64,000 nt of DNA from Oscheius dolichura (lineage: Eukaryota > Nematoda > Chromadorea > Rhabditida > Rhabditidae): NCBI GenBank assembly GCA_932521035.1, contig OW051492.1:1798001-1862000 (forward strand). The letters are read 5' to 3'. Under the pieces are notes generated by a model. The model had not been told where the DNA came from, ran no database searches, and saw only the letters and a list, made by a program, of their open reading frames with translations. The stretch's first letter is position 1. Every line of letters starts with the position of its first letter. Made by a program: the position numbers and the translations under genes. Positions 43,801 to 59,812 of this stretch are shown here, piece after piece.

Positions 43801-46800
43801 TTACCAGTTTCAGTTGCCAGATTTCGTTGTCTTTTTGCATTTTGCGCTGCAACCCAAATATGGTGGCCCGAAACAGCTGAGCTCGCGAAAAGACTGGCTC
43901 CCGTCTCCGTTTTTGGGCATTCGGAGCTCCCTTCTCAAGGGTTCATTTTGTTTGTGTTTGCATCTTTCTCTCGCTCTCTTTCTCTTGCGTTCTCTTTGCA
44001 GTCTAAAAAGACGGCAATTGATTCTTGGAGACACTAAATGGGAAAAGGGAACTCCTCGATGGCGAGAGCGACTAATTAAAGAGAATAGATATAAAAAGAT
44101 CAAGAAGAAATGAGCAGAAGTACTAGAAACTAAGGCATTCTGTCTCCTCCACGTTGGCTAGTCGCATGCCCTCCTTACATATTCCTAAAAAAAAGGTAAA
44201 AAGAACACATCTGCGGTGTGCAGTCAAGTGGAAATCAAGGACGAGCGTTCTCTTCGCATTTTGAAGTAAAAATTGCGATTTATTTATCAATTTGTGAATA
44301 TTCTTATTGTTTCTAAAATGTTAGCATTTCTTTTACAAATTATTTAGATTTTTAGCGAAAAACGTATATACTTTCGTATAAAGAAGGATATACGTATAAA
44401 GAACGATGAAAACAGAAGAATAGGCAAAAATCAAACCATATTCTCATCTTTCATTTAGTGTATGGAGACCGAAAAAAGTGTAGCTGCTGTTCTTGAGAGA
44501 GATTTCTAGCAGAAACACGTGTTTCACTGTTCCTTCTTTTCCGATTCAGTCAGCTCGAAAAGAAAAAAAAAGAATGATGTTACCTCAAAAGAAAACAAAT
44601 AACGAAATCGCATGACCAGCCTCCTTTATAATTCACTTATTTGTCATTGCATTACTCATAGAAGATTGTTTTCTTCTCAATGGGAGGCTCGAGTTTGTTT
44701 TCTCATAAATATTTACTCTTGCTCATCGGATGCTCCTTTCTAAAGGCGAATATCTATAGCTTCTTCTATTCTTCATCTCCATTTTGTCATATAGAAAGAG
44801 TAAATTACAATTAAATGATAAGAAAAAAGTAGAAAAGACGAAGCAAAAAATTAATTGGCAACATATATCCCTCTCGTTTAGAGAGGGCGCCTTCTCTAAT
44901 TGTTTACAGCTGACCGGAGAGAGGTGCCGGTGCAATCCGCCGGTCGACCCGGCCAAACACCTGCTTTCATTTGTTTCCAAGGTTATTTCTATTCGAAATT
45001 GTTATTTCTTCTGCTCTTTTATTGAACTCTTTGCTACTCTTTTCATCTATAATCTAACAAATCCAAAGATTGAAGATGATCCAATTTGATTTAATCTCGT
45101 TCCGCCTCTCATAATTGGGGGAGATTATTTATTCCCCTTTTTTTCTTCTCCACTCTTTCGTGAATGGCTTCGGACATAAATAAACCAATAAAAGGATAAA
45201 ATTATTCTCTGACTAGAACGGGCCGACGCTTTTCCTATATTTCCCCCCTTTCTCTTCCATTTTCTACGGTTTTTGAAAGAAATTATTCTAAATGGAATAT
45301 GCAAATCGAGGAAACGCATTGCAATTGGATTTATAAAGGAAATTTAGCACAAAACAATCTCTGTACTCCGTTTGAAACACATTTCTTCCTTGTAATTTAC
45401 TTTGATTTCTTGTTGTAAAAATGTATTGTTTGATAATTTTCAACCGAAAACAATATATTCTTTATTGTCCGATAAGCAAACACATTACAACTCCTTCGGC
45501 CTTTATTCTTTTCAAAATCTTCCCACTCCAAAGAGTTTTCTCCGCTCATTTGATCCCGTCACTTCATCTACCCATCAAAAAGTCCATTATCTCTTGGTTT
45601 CTTCAGTATTCCCATTAGTTAATTTAGCAGTCTTTGGGTATGTCCGCTACGGCTTGGCCTCCTCTCGTCGAGGGAGGCCGTCGCCGCCGCCTCCGTCTCT
45701 GCACACATTCAATGAGCTATGGCGCCTCCCGAGCCTTTTCCCGCCGAGTGCCAGCCGGTTTATCCTGAACCTGTTTTTGAACTTTCTCCTTCCTCTTCAT
45801 CTTTTCGTTGACCCATAATTCCTTCGATTTTTTGCGGATTTTCTCGGGCAGTGAGCCTAATTCCGGGGATAAACAGCGAGCCACCCCTCTTGAATCCCTT
45901 TTTGCATCTTTGTAGTTCTCTTCGTAATTTCCATCGTAATTTCAAGGTTGTCGTGTGAAGTGAAGGAAAATTTCACTGGATACACGGAAAATAAACATCT
46001 AGTACAGTCTGAAAAGCGCAATTTTCTTGATTATTTTACTAAAATTGCATCCTAACGACCGTTCATGTCTTTCTCTCGTCAACTTTCATATTTCCAAGAA
46101 GTGATCAAAGTGCTTTGTTTCGCTTACATCAATCTCTTGTCCTTTTGCTCAATTTATTCATTTTCTGCAGAAAAAAAAATCTATAATCTCCACCTGTTTT
46201 CACGATAATATGTTCTTTTTTGCTATTTCCTTGCCAAGTTCCCACATGCAAGATGAGTCACATCTGGGAGAGCGGATACTGGACTATGCAAAGAGGCAAA
46301 ACACCATCTTTTGAGGGTTTGCGAGTCGGATTACGGAAAGCAGATCATGATCTATTGAATAGGAATAATCTTCTAGAAAAAAAGAAGAGGACTTCTCATT
46401 TCCTTGGCTAATACATAGCGAATAACCCGTCTCCTAATGGCACATTAGTCTGTACATATGCGATGTGTTCCCAGGCATTGCTTCTTTCTAGTCTCTTTCT
46501 CCATAGAAGCTTTTTCTTCAATTTTTTTTATAATTTTACTATTTTTTGATGGTATTCAGCATTCCAAATCAGTGATTTTCTATTATTTTCTGCTCCCATA
46601 TCAGCTAAAAACGTTTTCTCTCTTCTTTTTTTTTCTATTTTTAGAGTTGAAACATTGAAAATTTCATATTTTTCCATATTTCTATTTGCTTTGACGTGGA
46701 AAAGCAGCTTCCTTCTTTTATTTTTATGTATTTTGACGAAGTTCTCTATAACTAGAAGACAAGAGAGAACAAATAGGGAAATCGGCGTTTTCAGCACCAT

Positions 46801-49607
46801 GCCGAGATTCGACGAGTGCCAGCCACCGGAACAATAGTTTTTATTCATATTTTAGAGTGAATAATGTTCAAAAATGGTTTATTTTCCTCATTTTTTTCCT
46901 TTTCCAACCCTTCAAAAAAGAAAAAGCCCTTCAGAAGTCCTGCTCTTCGTTTCCTTGAGCCATAAATGACTTCCATCAAACTGACAGATATATTCGCCGT
47001 CGTAACGGTTATTATTCCCCCGGCGAGTAAAAACTCCTCTACTACTTTACTCTCTTGCTCCCGTTTGCCAATATTTGTTTTTTTTTTCGGCTCCTGTTCC
47101 TATTCACTCTGAAGCACTTGTTTTAATTGTCCTCTCCAATAAGATGTGACTGGAATTCACAATTCGCCCATTTCTCATCTCTCTCGTTAGCCAGTAGTCA
47201 GCTGCTTTAGATGTAATTGAGTTCAACTTCAAGTATGGAAGGGCATACTTGACAGGGAGGATCGATACATTTTTGGATTCTACTGAAAAAAAACTGGAAC
47301 CGGCGGAAACGCCATCTAAAGCCACATAACGCCGGAGGGTGCAAAGTGCAGCATGGCGCAGCTGGTTACCTCATTGCCTAGTGATCCAATGGTGGCGGGT
47401 TCAGTTCCTTTGATGGGATTTCGAGTTTTGCCAAAATTTTTCTGCTTTCTTGGCCTGTAAAAGTACTGTAACGCCCCATCCATTTGGAGTATTACGCCTC
47501 GACGTTCTTCTTTTCTTCACCCTTTGTCTCTTGCAGACAATCCAAAGGAAATTTACGCGGACTTCAGGACCGTGGCCATTGTTTGTTAACGGTATTAGCG
47601 GGTATAGTGATCGACATCGCCGGCTGCTGATAACGACTTTTTTTTCCATTCTTTTTAGTTTATTTATATGGTTTATGACGAGTAGATTGCCATAGAAGTA
47701 GTAGCTAAGAGAGAGAGACCACCACAAACAGAAATTGTATGTGTTTGGCACGCCGGCCGGACAAGAGAGCCCAGCAAACAACCGTCATCATAACTCTGCC
47801 CCCCTCCCGCTCCCTCCTCCTCCCCCCCTCCTCGGCTTCCTCTTTTTTTCTTCCGACAAACCGCTTAACTGTAACACATTGTGTTTATTGATTTTTTGAC
47901 CAGTTTTTAAATCCACACAAAAGGCGGGTCTTCGAGCAGGAGACGGTAATTAGGCGGTAAAGCTTTGAACTCCAAAATCTTCTGTATCCTTCCCTTTCTG
48001 CCACTTTCTTGACCTTTTTTTTTCGATTTTTGGCCTTTTTAAAGGACTATTTGGTTCAATTTTCTCTATATTTCTCGCTCTTTCTAGAAAATTTCAAAAA
48101 TCTCCTCCATAAAGCCTTGTCCCGTCGCTCCACCGCCTTTTTTGGACTTCGCGGGTCCAGAGCCAATAACCGGAGTCTAAAATTTTTTTAGCTGTATGTA
48201 GGAATTTTCACCGAAAATGCCGAGTTCCCTGAAGAGGATTCCCATAGTTTATTCGAGAATTTTCCAAACTTTTCCTCCAAAAATGTAAAAATCTCCCGGG
48301 TTACCATAGCCGCAAGGAATCTCCCCAATCCTCGTAACTAAAAAAGGCTCCTGGCATCTTCCAGCGACAGGTTGGTCACCAGAAAAGCCTCCGGATAATA
48401 TTTTCCAACCTTTTCCTGCCTCCTGAGAGCCAACCCAGAGCCTCAGATTCCCGGTCGAGCTTTTCAGGGCGTCCACTGCTTTCAATCCCAGATGGCGGGC
48501 TTTTAGTCTTGAAAAGAAGATATTCAGGGTTTCAAACGTCCCTCTAAAGCCCCTAGAGGGCCTGGCTGTCCAAGGAGCCGAAATAGACAGGGTCGGGGTT
48601 CTTTTACCAGAATCTGTCCCTGCTCCCTTTCCCCCCTGCCTTACTATCATCCCCAACCCGACTTCATTTGTCCCTTACCACTGTTCTACTCCCTTTCCAT
48701 GTCAAATACCCCTTGTTTTCGGCTACCAATAGCCAACTAGAGCCCCCTTTCCCTGTCGCTGCTCTTCTCCCTGCCTCATGGGGGATAAAACAAATAAACA
48801 CGACGGGAATGGTTGTGGCAGCAATTTTTTGGGGAAAAATCAATATAGACCACCAATTTATGGACTTATTTCATCAGCCAGTGGTCAGAATGACAGGTGA
48901 ATGGCAGCAATTGGCCGCCGTAGCTATTGTGGGGAGGCGGAGAGGGGTTTTCTGGGTCCAGGGCAGTTTTAAATTCCTTGCTGTCCATTCTTGGACAAAT
49001 TGTTGGTACCATTCTATTCAGCAGACTCTAGGCTATTGTCTAGAATGCTCAGAAATAAAATATCCCTGTTGGAAGCCGACTAAACAGGAGTTTTAGCCAT
49101 TTTGGTGCAAAATAGAGTAAAATCAGGACAAACACTGATTTCAACAGGGAAATCCCATATCTGAGGGTAACAGCTGGTAGCCCTGGATTTTTTGAGCCTA
49201 ATAGTTGTAAAATTTTTTGTTATAATGGTTTCCAAGGAGACATAAAGGCGTCTGCCCGCTTAGAATCCCAAATCGGGGTGCCTCCTTCTGGTTTTTTGGG
49301 GAATTCTCCATTTTTAGTCATTAGTGGACGTTTTTCTCTCTTCGTCTCCATTTTACCCAGGAATATTCCACCATTTACCAGCCATTTTTTCTTATTTAGA
49401 CCTTTAAATTCCTCCTTTTCCATCGTCTCCTCTCTCGTCTCTTTCCAAATTCCCCGGGATATTGCCCATTTCCAGAGGTGGTGCTTCTACTATGACCAGG
49501 AAGTCCTAAATTAATCCAAGAAGAACATCTCTACCATAATTCTACAGTAAGATCCGCCTCCTCCACCCTTTAAAAAAGAAGAAGAAGACAAGAAGACGCA
49601 GCTCACA
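40863..49607. other. 8.7-kb region without a convincing gene
   Basis: The region is A/T- and T-rich over most of its length. Open frames are short and do not link through in-phase splice sites. The longest, at 48249-48656 (minus) and 48668-49096 (plus), have low-complexity or haphazard composition. A tRNA-like fragment lies at 47350-47415. Possible roles are upstream regulatory DNA or a distant 5' exon of the PPP1R16 gene, or non-coding RNA. Nothing in the sequence decides this. Confidence 0.5.
47350..47415 (+). repeat. tRNA-derived SINE-like fragment
   Basis: ATGGCGCAGCTGGTTACC (A-box-like) is followed 30 bp later by GCGGGTTCAGTTCC (B-box-like). The acceptor and anticodon stems do not pair. 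It shares the TGGCGCAG and TTCAGTTCC words with the fragments at 24631 and 33324. Confidence 0.45.
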
Positions 49608-54398
<4,791 letters not shown>

Positions 54399-56632
54399 TG
54401 GCCGCCGCCGCCGTCTCCCCGCCTCGTCCCCCAGGGTACTGTATCTCACCGAGAGGAGTCCGCCCCCTCTGCCCCTCTCCAGGAGATGATAAACTACAAA
54501 TAAAACAGCAGCTATTTATTTTCTTCTACGGTTATATGCTCACGATGACAAGACTACCCCCCGCCTGCCTTTATCTACCCCCCAATCGCATTTTAAATCC
54601 CCTCTCTGATGGTTGTGATGTAGATTTCGACTTTTCTCATATAGCCCAACAAATTCTACATACCGTAATCTCTCTAAAAATATCCAAAATTCCATAAATT
54701 GCGCGAGGTAACCGCGCTCCATTGAACTTCTCTCCAAAGTGATGTTTCCTTAAAATGTAGCCGATTTTTCTAATTTTTTTTGCTATTTTTTACTATCTAC
54801 AGTAACAGCCATGCTGTATAGATTATAGAATTATAAAAAAATCCATAAAAAATGGTTATAATAGCACTTTTCAGAGAAGTTTAAATTGGGGCGCGATTAC
54901 GGCGCGCGCTTTTGGAAATAGCAGAAGATTACGGTAGTACTGTATAAATTTCCCCAGTTCACTTTGTTTTTTCCTTCTCCTCAGATAGAAGAAAAGGTTG
55001 TGTCTCTATTACTATCAAGTCTCCCTCTCTCTGTACTACTTTTCCGGGTGTCAATCGAACCTTGAGCCAAAACATCATCCCCCCTCCCCTTTCCACCCCC
55101 ATTATATTTATTTTTATATATATTATCCACCAATTTTTTATATATATTTATATTTAGCAGATGAAAAGCTACTACTACTGTGAAATATCCTATCTGTGAT
55201 GAGCGTGTTTGTCTATCCTCCTCCCCTCCCCTGACTGTCCTCCTCCTTCTCTCTCTAATAGAGACTCTATCCCATCTGCATTGTAACAGTGTCTTATCCA
55301 TATTTCTCTCTTCTCCTCCCAATTTTCCTCCCTTCTTTATTTTCACACATCTTTTTTGTCGTCTTATTGTGATTTTTATATAGAAAAATATTATTTATAT
55401 TTTATTATGGTTGTGCATTTCGCGCATATGAGTAAAAAATTCGATAAGTTTCTATTTTGGAGAAGGGGAGACGCGCCTTTTCTGGGTTAGATCCGGGGAA
55501 ATTATGAATTTTATGATGGAGACTGGATTAAGGAACGTGCTTTCTATATTCTGAAAGACAAAAATTGCCAGAATAAGCAGAAATTTGAGTAAAACAAGCG
55601 TAACCAGCAGGAGGTTATTAGGCGCGCTGCCTTTTCAAATCGGAAATTTTGTACACTTTCTGCCACTTTACCAGACGCTTTTACACTCAAAATGTAGCCC
55701 AGAATTTTCTCTACAATAACATATATTTTTTAGAATTAATTAGTGTAATTTGAAGAAATAGGAGCTTTGAAACGGCGCGTTAGGAGGAACAAAGCTATTT
55801 TGGTGCGATTTCTACCGAATTTCTTGGATTCCACGTCTAACAAAAAGTCATCTTACGCGCAATGTAAAGCCAGGTGGAACTATTAGACCACGGGTGGAAC
55901 CATTAGACCAAACACAATTTTGTCTAAAAGTTCCATGGAATTTCCGTAAAACTGTCTGACTCGCTACGAAGCCAGCCGTTTCTATCTTACCTACGGAAGT
56001 CAAGATATCCACCGACAGGATATTTGTCGGTGGTAGGAAAGTTAGATCGAAAACTGCGCACCACCACAAAGTTAGATCAAAAATTGCCTACCATGCAAAC
56101 TCTCCCAAACGCCGACAAGAAGTTTTGCCCTAGGATGCCGTGGTACCGCAAAATTCAGGAAGCTTTGCCCCAGAAGACTGTGGTTTCGTAAAATCCAACA
56201 CATCCTATCGTATTATTGTCCTATCCACCATGAAAGACTATTGGTTGCCGCTAAATAATATGGCCGTGGTAGAGATGATGACCGAAAGGAGCTGGTGCTG
56301 CCCTGTTCCCTAGTGGTCATAATGAGACCGCAACTGAACGCAGTGCCTCTGCAATACCCCATTGCTTTTATGGACTGTAGTAAGTTGAATGTTGGTGAAA
56401 TAAACGGGTTTGTTTGTTTAAAAATATGAAGAAAAACATCTATAGAACCACATACGGTTCTGGAGAACTAGTAAAGGAGCATTTTGCCCCAAAACCACCT
56501 TTGAGAAAGCGGAAAATAAAAAGATATGCATCGAAGAAACGAACTTTCTAGTCATTCTGCCCTCTTCGAATTGTTCGAAATTTAGAAATTCTTTCAAACG
56601 CAACGGGAATAAATTCTTCATGAATCAAATGT
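54399..56632. other. intergenic region with family C repeats
   Basis: Two GC-ended, A-rich-core repeats are seen: about 54690-54935 (GCGCGAGGTAACCGCGC to GGCGCGATTACGGCGCGCGC) and about 55590-55790 (GGCGCGCTGCC to ACGGCGCGTTAGG). Near 55870-55910 a short direct duplication (GTGGAAC, ATTAGACCA) occurs, and CCACCGACA with its complement TGTCGGTGG lies at 56010-56035. No gene is supported. Confidence 0.45.
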
Positions 56633-57777
56633 TTATTGCGAAGTGCTTACAGCAATAGGACTTATTTCCGGCTTCTGCTTTGCGAAAAGCGATCCCACAA
56701 ATTGTCTATATGGGCTTACAAAGTAAAGGGAACAAATGGGAGCAATTATGGGAACAAATCCACAGAAGAAGAATAGAGAGTACTCGTAGAATTCTTTCTC
56801 AAAGTGGAGGGGAAACTCTTTGATATTATCGGAAATGCTTATTAAAGAACCGAACAGGTATAAGGAAGGGAGGAAGGCTTGGATGGTCAGGGCTCGTAGA
56901 AGAGCCTGTTGCATCGTCTTACTCTGCTCGCTAAAGAGTGTTTGCCCTTTGAGGAAGGACAAAATCCTCCAGCGGATGACAAACACGGCAAATGTTATGG
57001 GAACAACTGAAAAGAGAAGCCAGAAGGTGGGAAGTTGACCACGGAGGTCAACAAAGGCTAGAGGGACTCCGAAGGTTGCCATTGAGGCGTCGGCCTCTTC
57101 TGGATGGAGCCGTAGTACCATTTCTCTGTAGTCCTCGGATATGTTGTTGAGCACAAGGGGGATCTGTAATCTAGACAAACATTTTAGGGCTCCGGCACGA
57201 ACGTTAGCTTCCGCTCGGCGCCCACAAGCACAGAAACCGCAAGATAAATGAAAACTCGCCAAATGGAATCGATTTACGACTCTAGAAAGACGATCACCTA
57301 CCGAGCAAGTGATAAAGAGAACGACATTCGGCATAGTTAATATGCTTATCAGATAGAAGATCTGCTTCTTGGATGGGGAATGAAAACGGAGGATAAACCA
57401 CCGGTAGATGAACGAGGCCAGCTGGGAGGTGTTCAAATGCCCGTAGAGCATTAGAATGATGGCATAGCTGAAAAACTGAACGTGAATAAGGAGCAACCCT
57501 ACCCAAAGTTGCAACTCTGATAGCCGGAATATTTACAAAATCCGTAGCAAATGTAATAGGCGCCATCCAAGTAGCGGATTAAGCGTGGTTCGACGTAGAG
57601 GGAGAATAGGCAGGTCAAAAGATCGGAGAGGGCACAGTTCAGAAGGAGGAAGCTGTATCTGGCGATGTTTGCAGGAGATTTTCTCAGAACACAATAAATT
57701 AAAAGGCTATTTAGAAGAATTCCGAAAATATGACGAATCGGCTCGAATATCTTGTAGAACTCGGCAAACGTCACCAT
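56633..57777 (-). CDS. seven-transmembrane serpentine receptor (nematode chemoreceptor-like), apparently frameshifted
   Basis: On the minus strand a first frame from 57777 encodes TM1-TM2 (IFGILLNSLLIYCVLRKSP, YSFLLLNCALSDLLTCLFSL) and ends YGFCKYSGYQ near 57510. A second frame continues with LWVGLLLIHVQFFSYAIILM, IFYLISILTMPNVVLFITCS, then after an intron of about 135 nt (roughly 57168-57302) LPTFWLLFSVVPITFAVFVI, TIQAFLPSLYLFGSLISIS and FVPIIAPICSLYFVSPYRQF. The LLLN, GFCK and terminal SLYFVSPYR motifs fit the Str/Srd-type receptors of nematodes. The two frames overlap at 57499-57514 and cannot be joined by a plausible intron, so it is a pseudogene or has a sequence error. Confidence 0.75.
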
Positions 57778-58127
57778 TCGGAGGTGAATGAGAAAACTAA
57801 TGGCAAAATGTCAAAGAAAGTGGATGTAGCGGAAGAGAAACTACACATTATGAGTATGTGACACAGATGGCTGCCGGAACTTAGTTACGGCGTAACTAAG
57901 TTCCGCCTCCTTTTTCGCTTCCGTCACTAACAAGGGAACATTTTTAGTTTATTGTGGCTTTCCGCAACGAGACCTAGACCATTTTGTAGCCCATCCAAAA
58001 TTACCCTATAAACCGTTTTCCGTTTTCCCGAAATGGCAGATCTGACGGCGTGGCACGCGTTTTCGTTTAACAGTCAAATTCGGAAACTCATCAACCGCGC
58101 GGTAAACAATTCGTTGCAGCGGTAGAA

Positions 58128-58215
58128 ATGTGTACAGATGGCCGAGTGGATAGTGCATCCGCTTACAAAATTTATTTTCTTTTTTTTTCTCTGGTTCGAC
58201 TCCCCCAAGGGACAA
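58128..58215 (+). repeat. tRNA-like sequence in transposon arm (mirrored at 59080-59167)
   Basis: ATGGCCGAGTGGATAGTGCA (A-box-like, as in Leu/Ser tRNAs) is followed about 55 bp later by TGGTTCGACTCCCCC (B box). The acceptor stem does not pair convincingly. The same sequence is present in reverse in the other arm. It is part of the mobile element rather than a functional tRNA. Confidence 0.45.
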
Positions 58216-58515
58216 AGCGATTTTTGCTATTTTTTGTGGTAAATTTGTTGTTTTTTGTCGTCGATACAACGTCGAAACCTTCATTTGAATACCCTTGCGT
58301 GACAAAAAAGAAGTATGTACACCCGTGAATCGAATCTCTGATTACAATTCGTCATGTCTTCGGATGATATCATCGCCTGTCTTGCTGGAGCTGATCCATC
58401 TCGGCTATCATCGAGAGGAGATAAATCCGAAGCAAGTTGTCCCTCTGGTGCACCGGGAAGTCTTCTCCATACAGTTTGATGTAGTTGGTGATTTTCTTCT
58501 GATTTTCGAGAGCCT

Positions 58516-58941
58516 TCACACCAGACTTCCGATGGACCACAGCTGCCAATCCCTCTCGCTCGAACTTGAAGCACGGCCAAGTTTATCGGTCCGAATGAAG
58601 GGGAACTTGCTCTTCATGCAAGAAAGCTTGCGGTATCCCTTCTCGGCGCTACGGTAGAATTCTAGAGCTTCAACAGCCTTGACCGGAGTCACCGTGTTGT
58701 TCACTCCCGCAAATTTCACAAAGAGACCAGCAGGATAATCTTCGTCAGGTTCGTCCGTGTCGCCATCCGGATTCCATTCGGCATCGTCCGCGTCCAATAA
58801 AACCTTCTGCTTCACATCCAAAATGCCATCATCATAATCCTCCAGAAGTCCCTTCAAATGCAAGAAGAACATCTTCCCTCTCGATGATAGCCGAGATGGA
58901 TCAGCTCCAGCAAGACAGGCGATGATATCATCCGAAGACAT
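58516..58941 (-). CDS. truncated transposase N-terminal fragment (Tc5-like)
   Basis: A 141-codon frame starts inside the right inverted arm and crosses the element's centre. It is acidic in the middle and contains KAVEALEFYRSAEKGYRKLS and KSKFPFIRTDK, similar in pattern to the N-terminal DNA-binding region of Tc5-type and related transposases (ALEFWRSG, then a F/R-rich segment). The DDE catalytic part is absent. It is a probable remnant of the autonomous parent. Confidence 0.5.
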   Translation of the reverse strand: MSSDDIIACLAGADPSRLSSRGKMFFLHLKGLLEDYDDGILDVKQKVLLDADDAEWNPDGDTDEPDEDYPAGLFVKFAGVNNTVTPVKAVEALEFYRSAEKGYRKLSCMKSKFPFIRTDKLGRASSSSERDWQLWSIGSLV

Positions 58942-59367
58942 GACGAATTGTAATCAGAGATTCGATTCACGGGTGTACATACTTCTTTTTTGTCACGCAA
59001 GGGTATTCAAATGAAGGTTTCGACGTTGTATCGACGACAAAAAACAACAAATTTACCACAAAAAATAGCAAAAATCGCTTTGTCCCTTGGGGGAGTCGAA
59101 CCAGAGAAAAAAAAAGAAAATAAATTTTGTAAGCGGATGCACTATCCACTCGGCCATCTGTACACATTTCTACCGCTGCAACGAATTGTTTACCGCGCGG
59201 TTGATGAGTTTCCGAATTTGACTGTTAAACGAAAACGCGTGCCACGCCGTCAGATCTGCCATTTCGGGAAAACGGAAAACGGTTTATAGGGTAATTTTGG
59301 ATGGGCTACAAAATGGTCTAGGTCTCGTTGCGGAAAGCCACAATAAACTAAAAATGTTCCCTTGTAA

Positions 59368-59812
59368 AATGGTCGATAGAAACTTTTAAACTCAAAATTC
59401 TAATGTTGCAAATACTCTAGACTATTAAATTATGAAATATCATCCGGTGAAGAGGAGTCGCAGAATCGAGAAAACGCAGCCAAGATGTCAATTTCTGACT
59501 TCTGGGGGCTAAAATGATCGATTTTTCCAAATTTCCAGGTCATTTTGACTGTAAATAACTCATAAAATGAGTAATAATAGCAACCATTTATTATAGACAC
59601 GATAAAATGAACACGAGCAGCAGTAGCAGTAGACATGGCATATGAGATACGGCGGACTCCGAAATATAGCACACAGGGACAAACCCGAGAGGGATGAGAA
59701 CACATGAACATCGACAAAATATCAAACAATCAGACGACAATTTTTGGCAATTTTTGTAGAATACAGTAGCCCGTCGGAGAGAGAGAGTTAAAATATCTAC
59801 CGGAAGACGATT
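59368..59812. other. region between transposon and the minus-strand membrane-protein gene
   Basis: The region is A/T-rich. There is no in-phase exon and no recognised repeat other than short TACAGTA words. It probably contains the 3' UTR of the minus-strand gene. Confidence 0.4.

Larger units (their letters stand above)
57931..59364. mobile_element. non-autonomous Tc5-like DNA transposon
   Basis: The element is 1434 bp with inverted arms of 488 bp each (57931-58418 and 58877-59364); the stretches I compared are identical and the arms have equal length. The ends begin CAAGGGAACATTTTTAGTTT. A direct TAA flanks both sides (57928-57930 and 59365-59367), fitting the 3-bp TNA target duplication of Tc5. 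Tc5 of C. elegans is also known for inverted repeats of about 490 bp. The 458-bp centre holds a truncated reading frame (58516-58941, minus) but no catalytic DDE domain, so the copy cannot move on its own. Near-identity of the arms suggests recent insertion or arm homogenisation. Confidence 0.85.

Noticed and set aside
48249-49096. Open frames of 135 and 142 codons on opposite strands
   Set aside because: No splice-consistent neighbours, no recognisable motif, and amino-acid composition typical of chance frames in mixed-composition DNA.
58006-59289. Identical open frames in both arms of the transposon
   Set aside because: They are the two strands of the inverted arms, cross the tRNA-like segment, and have no recognisable protein features.
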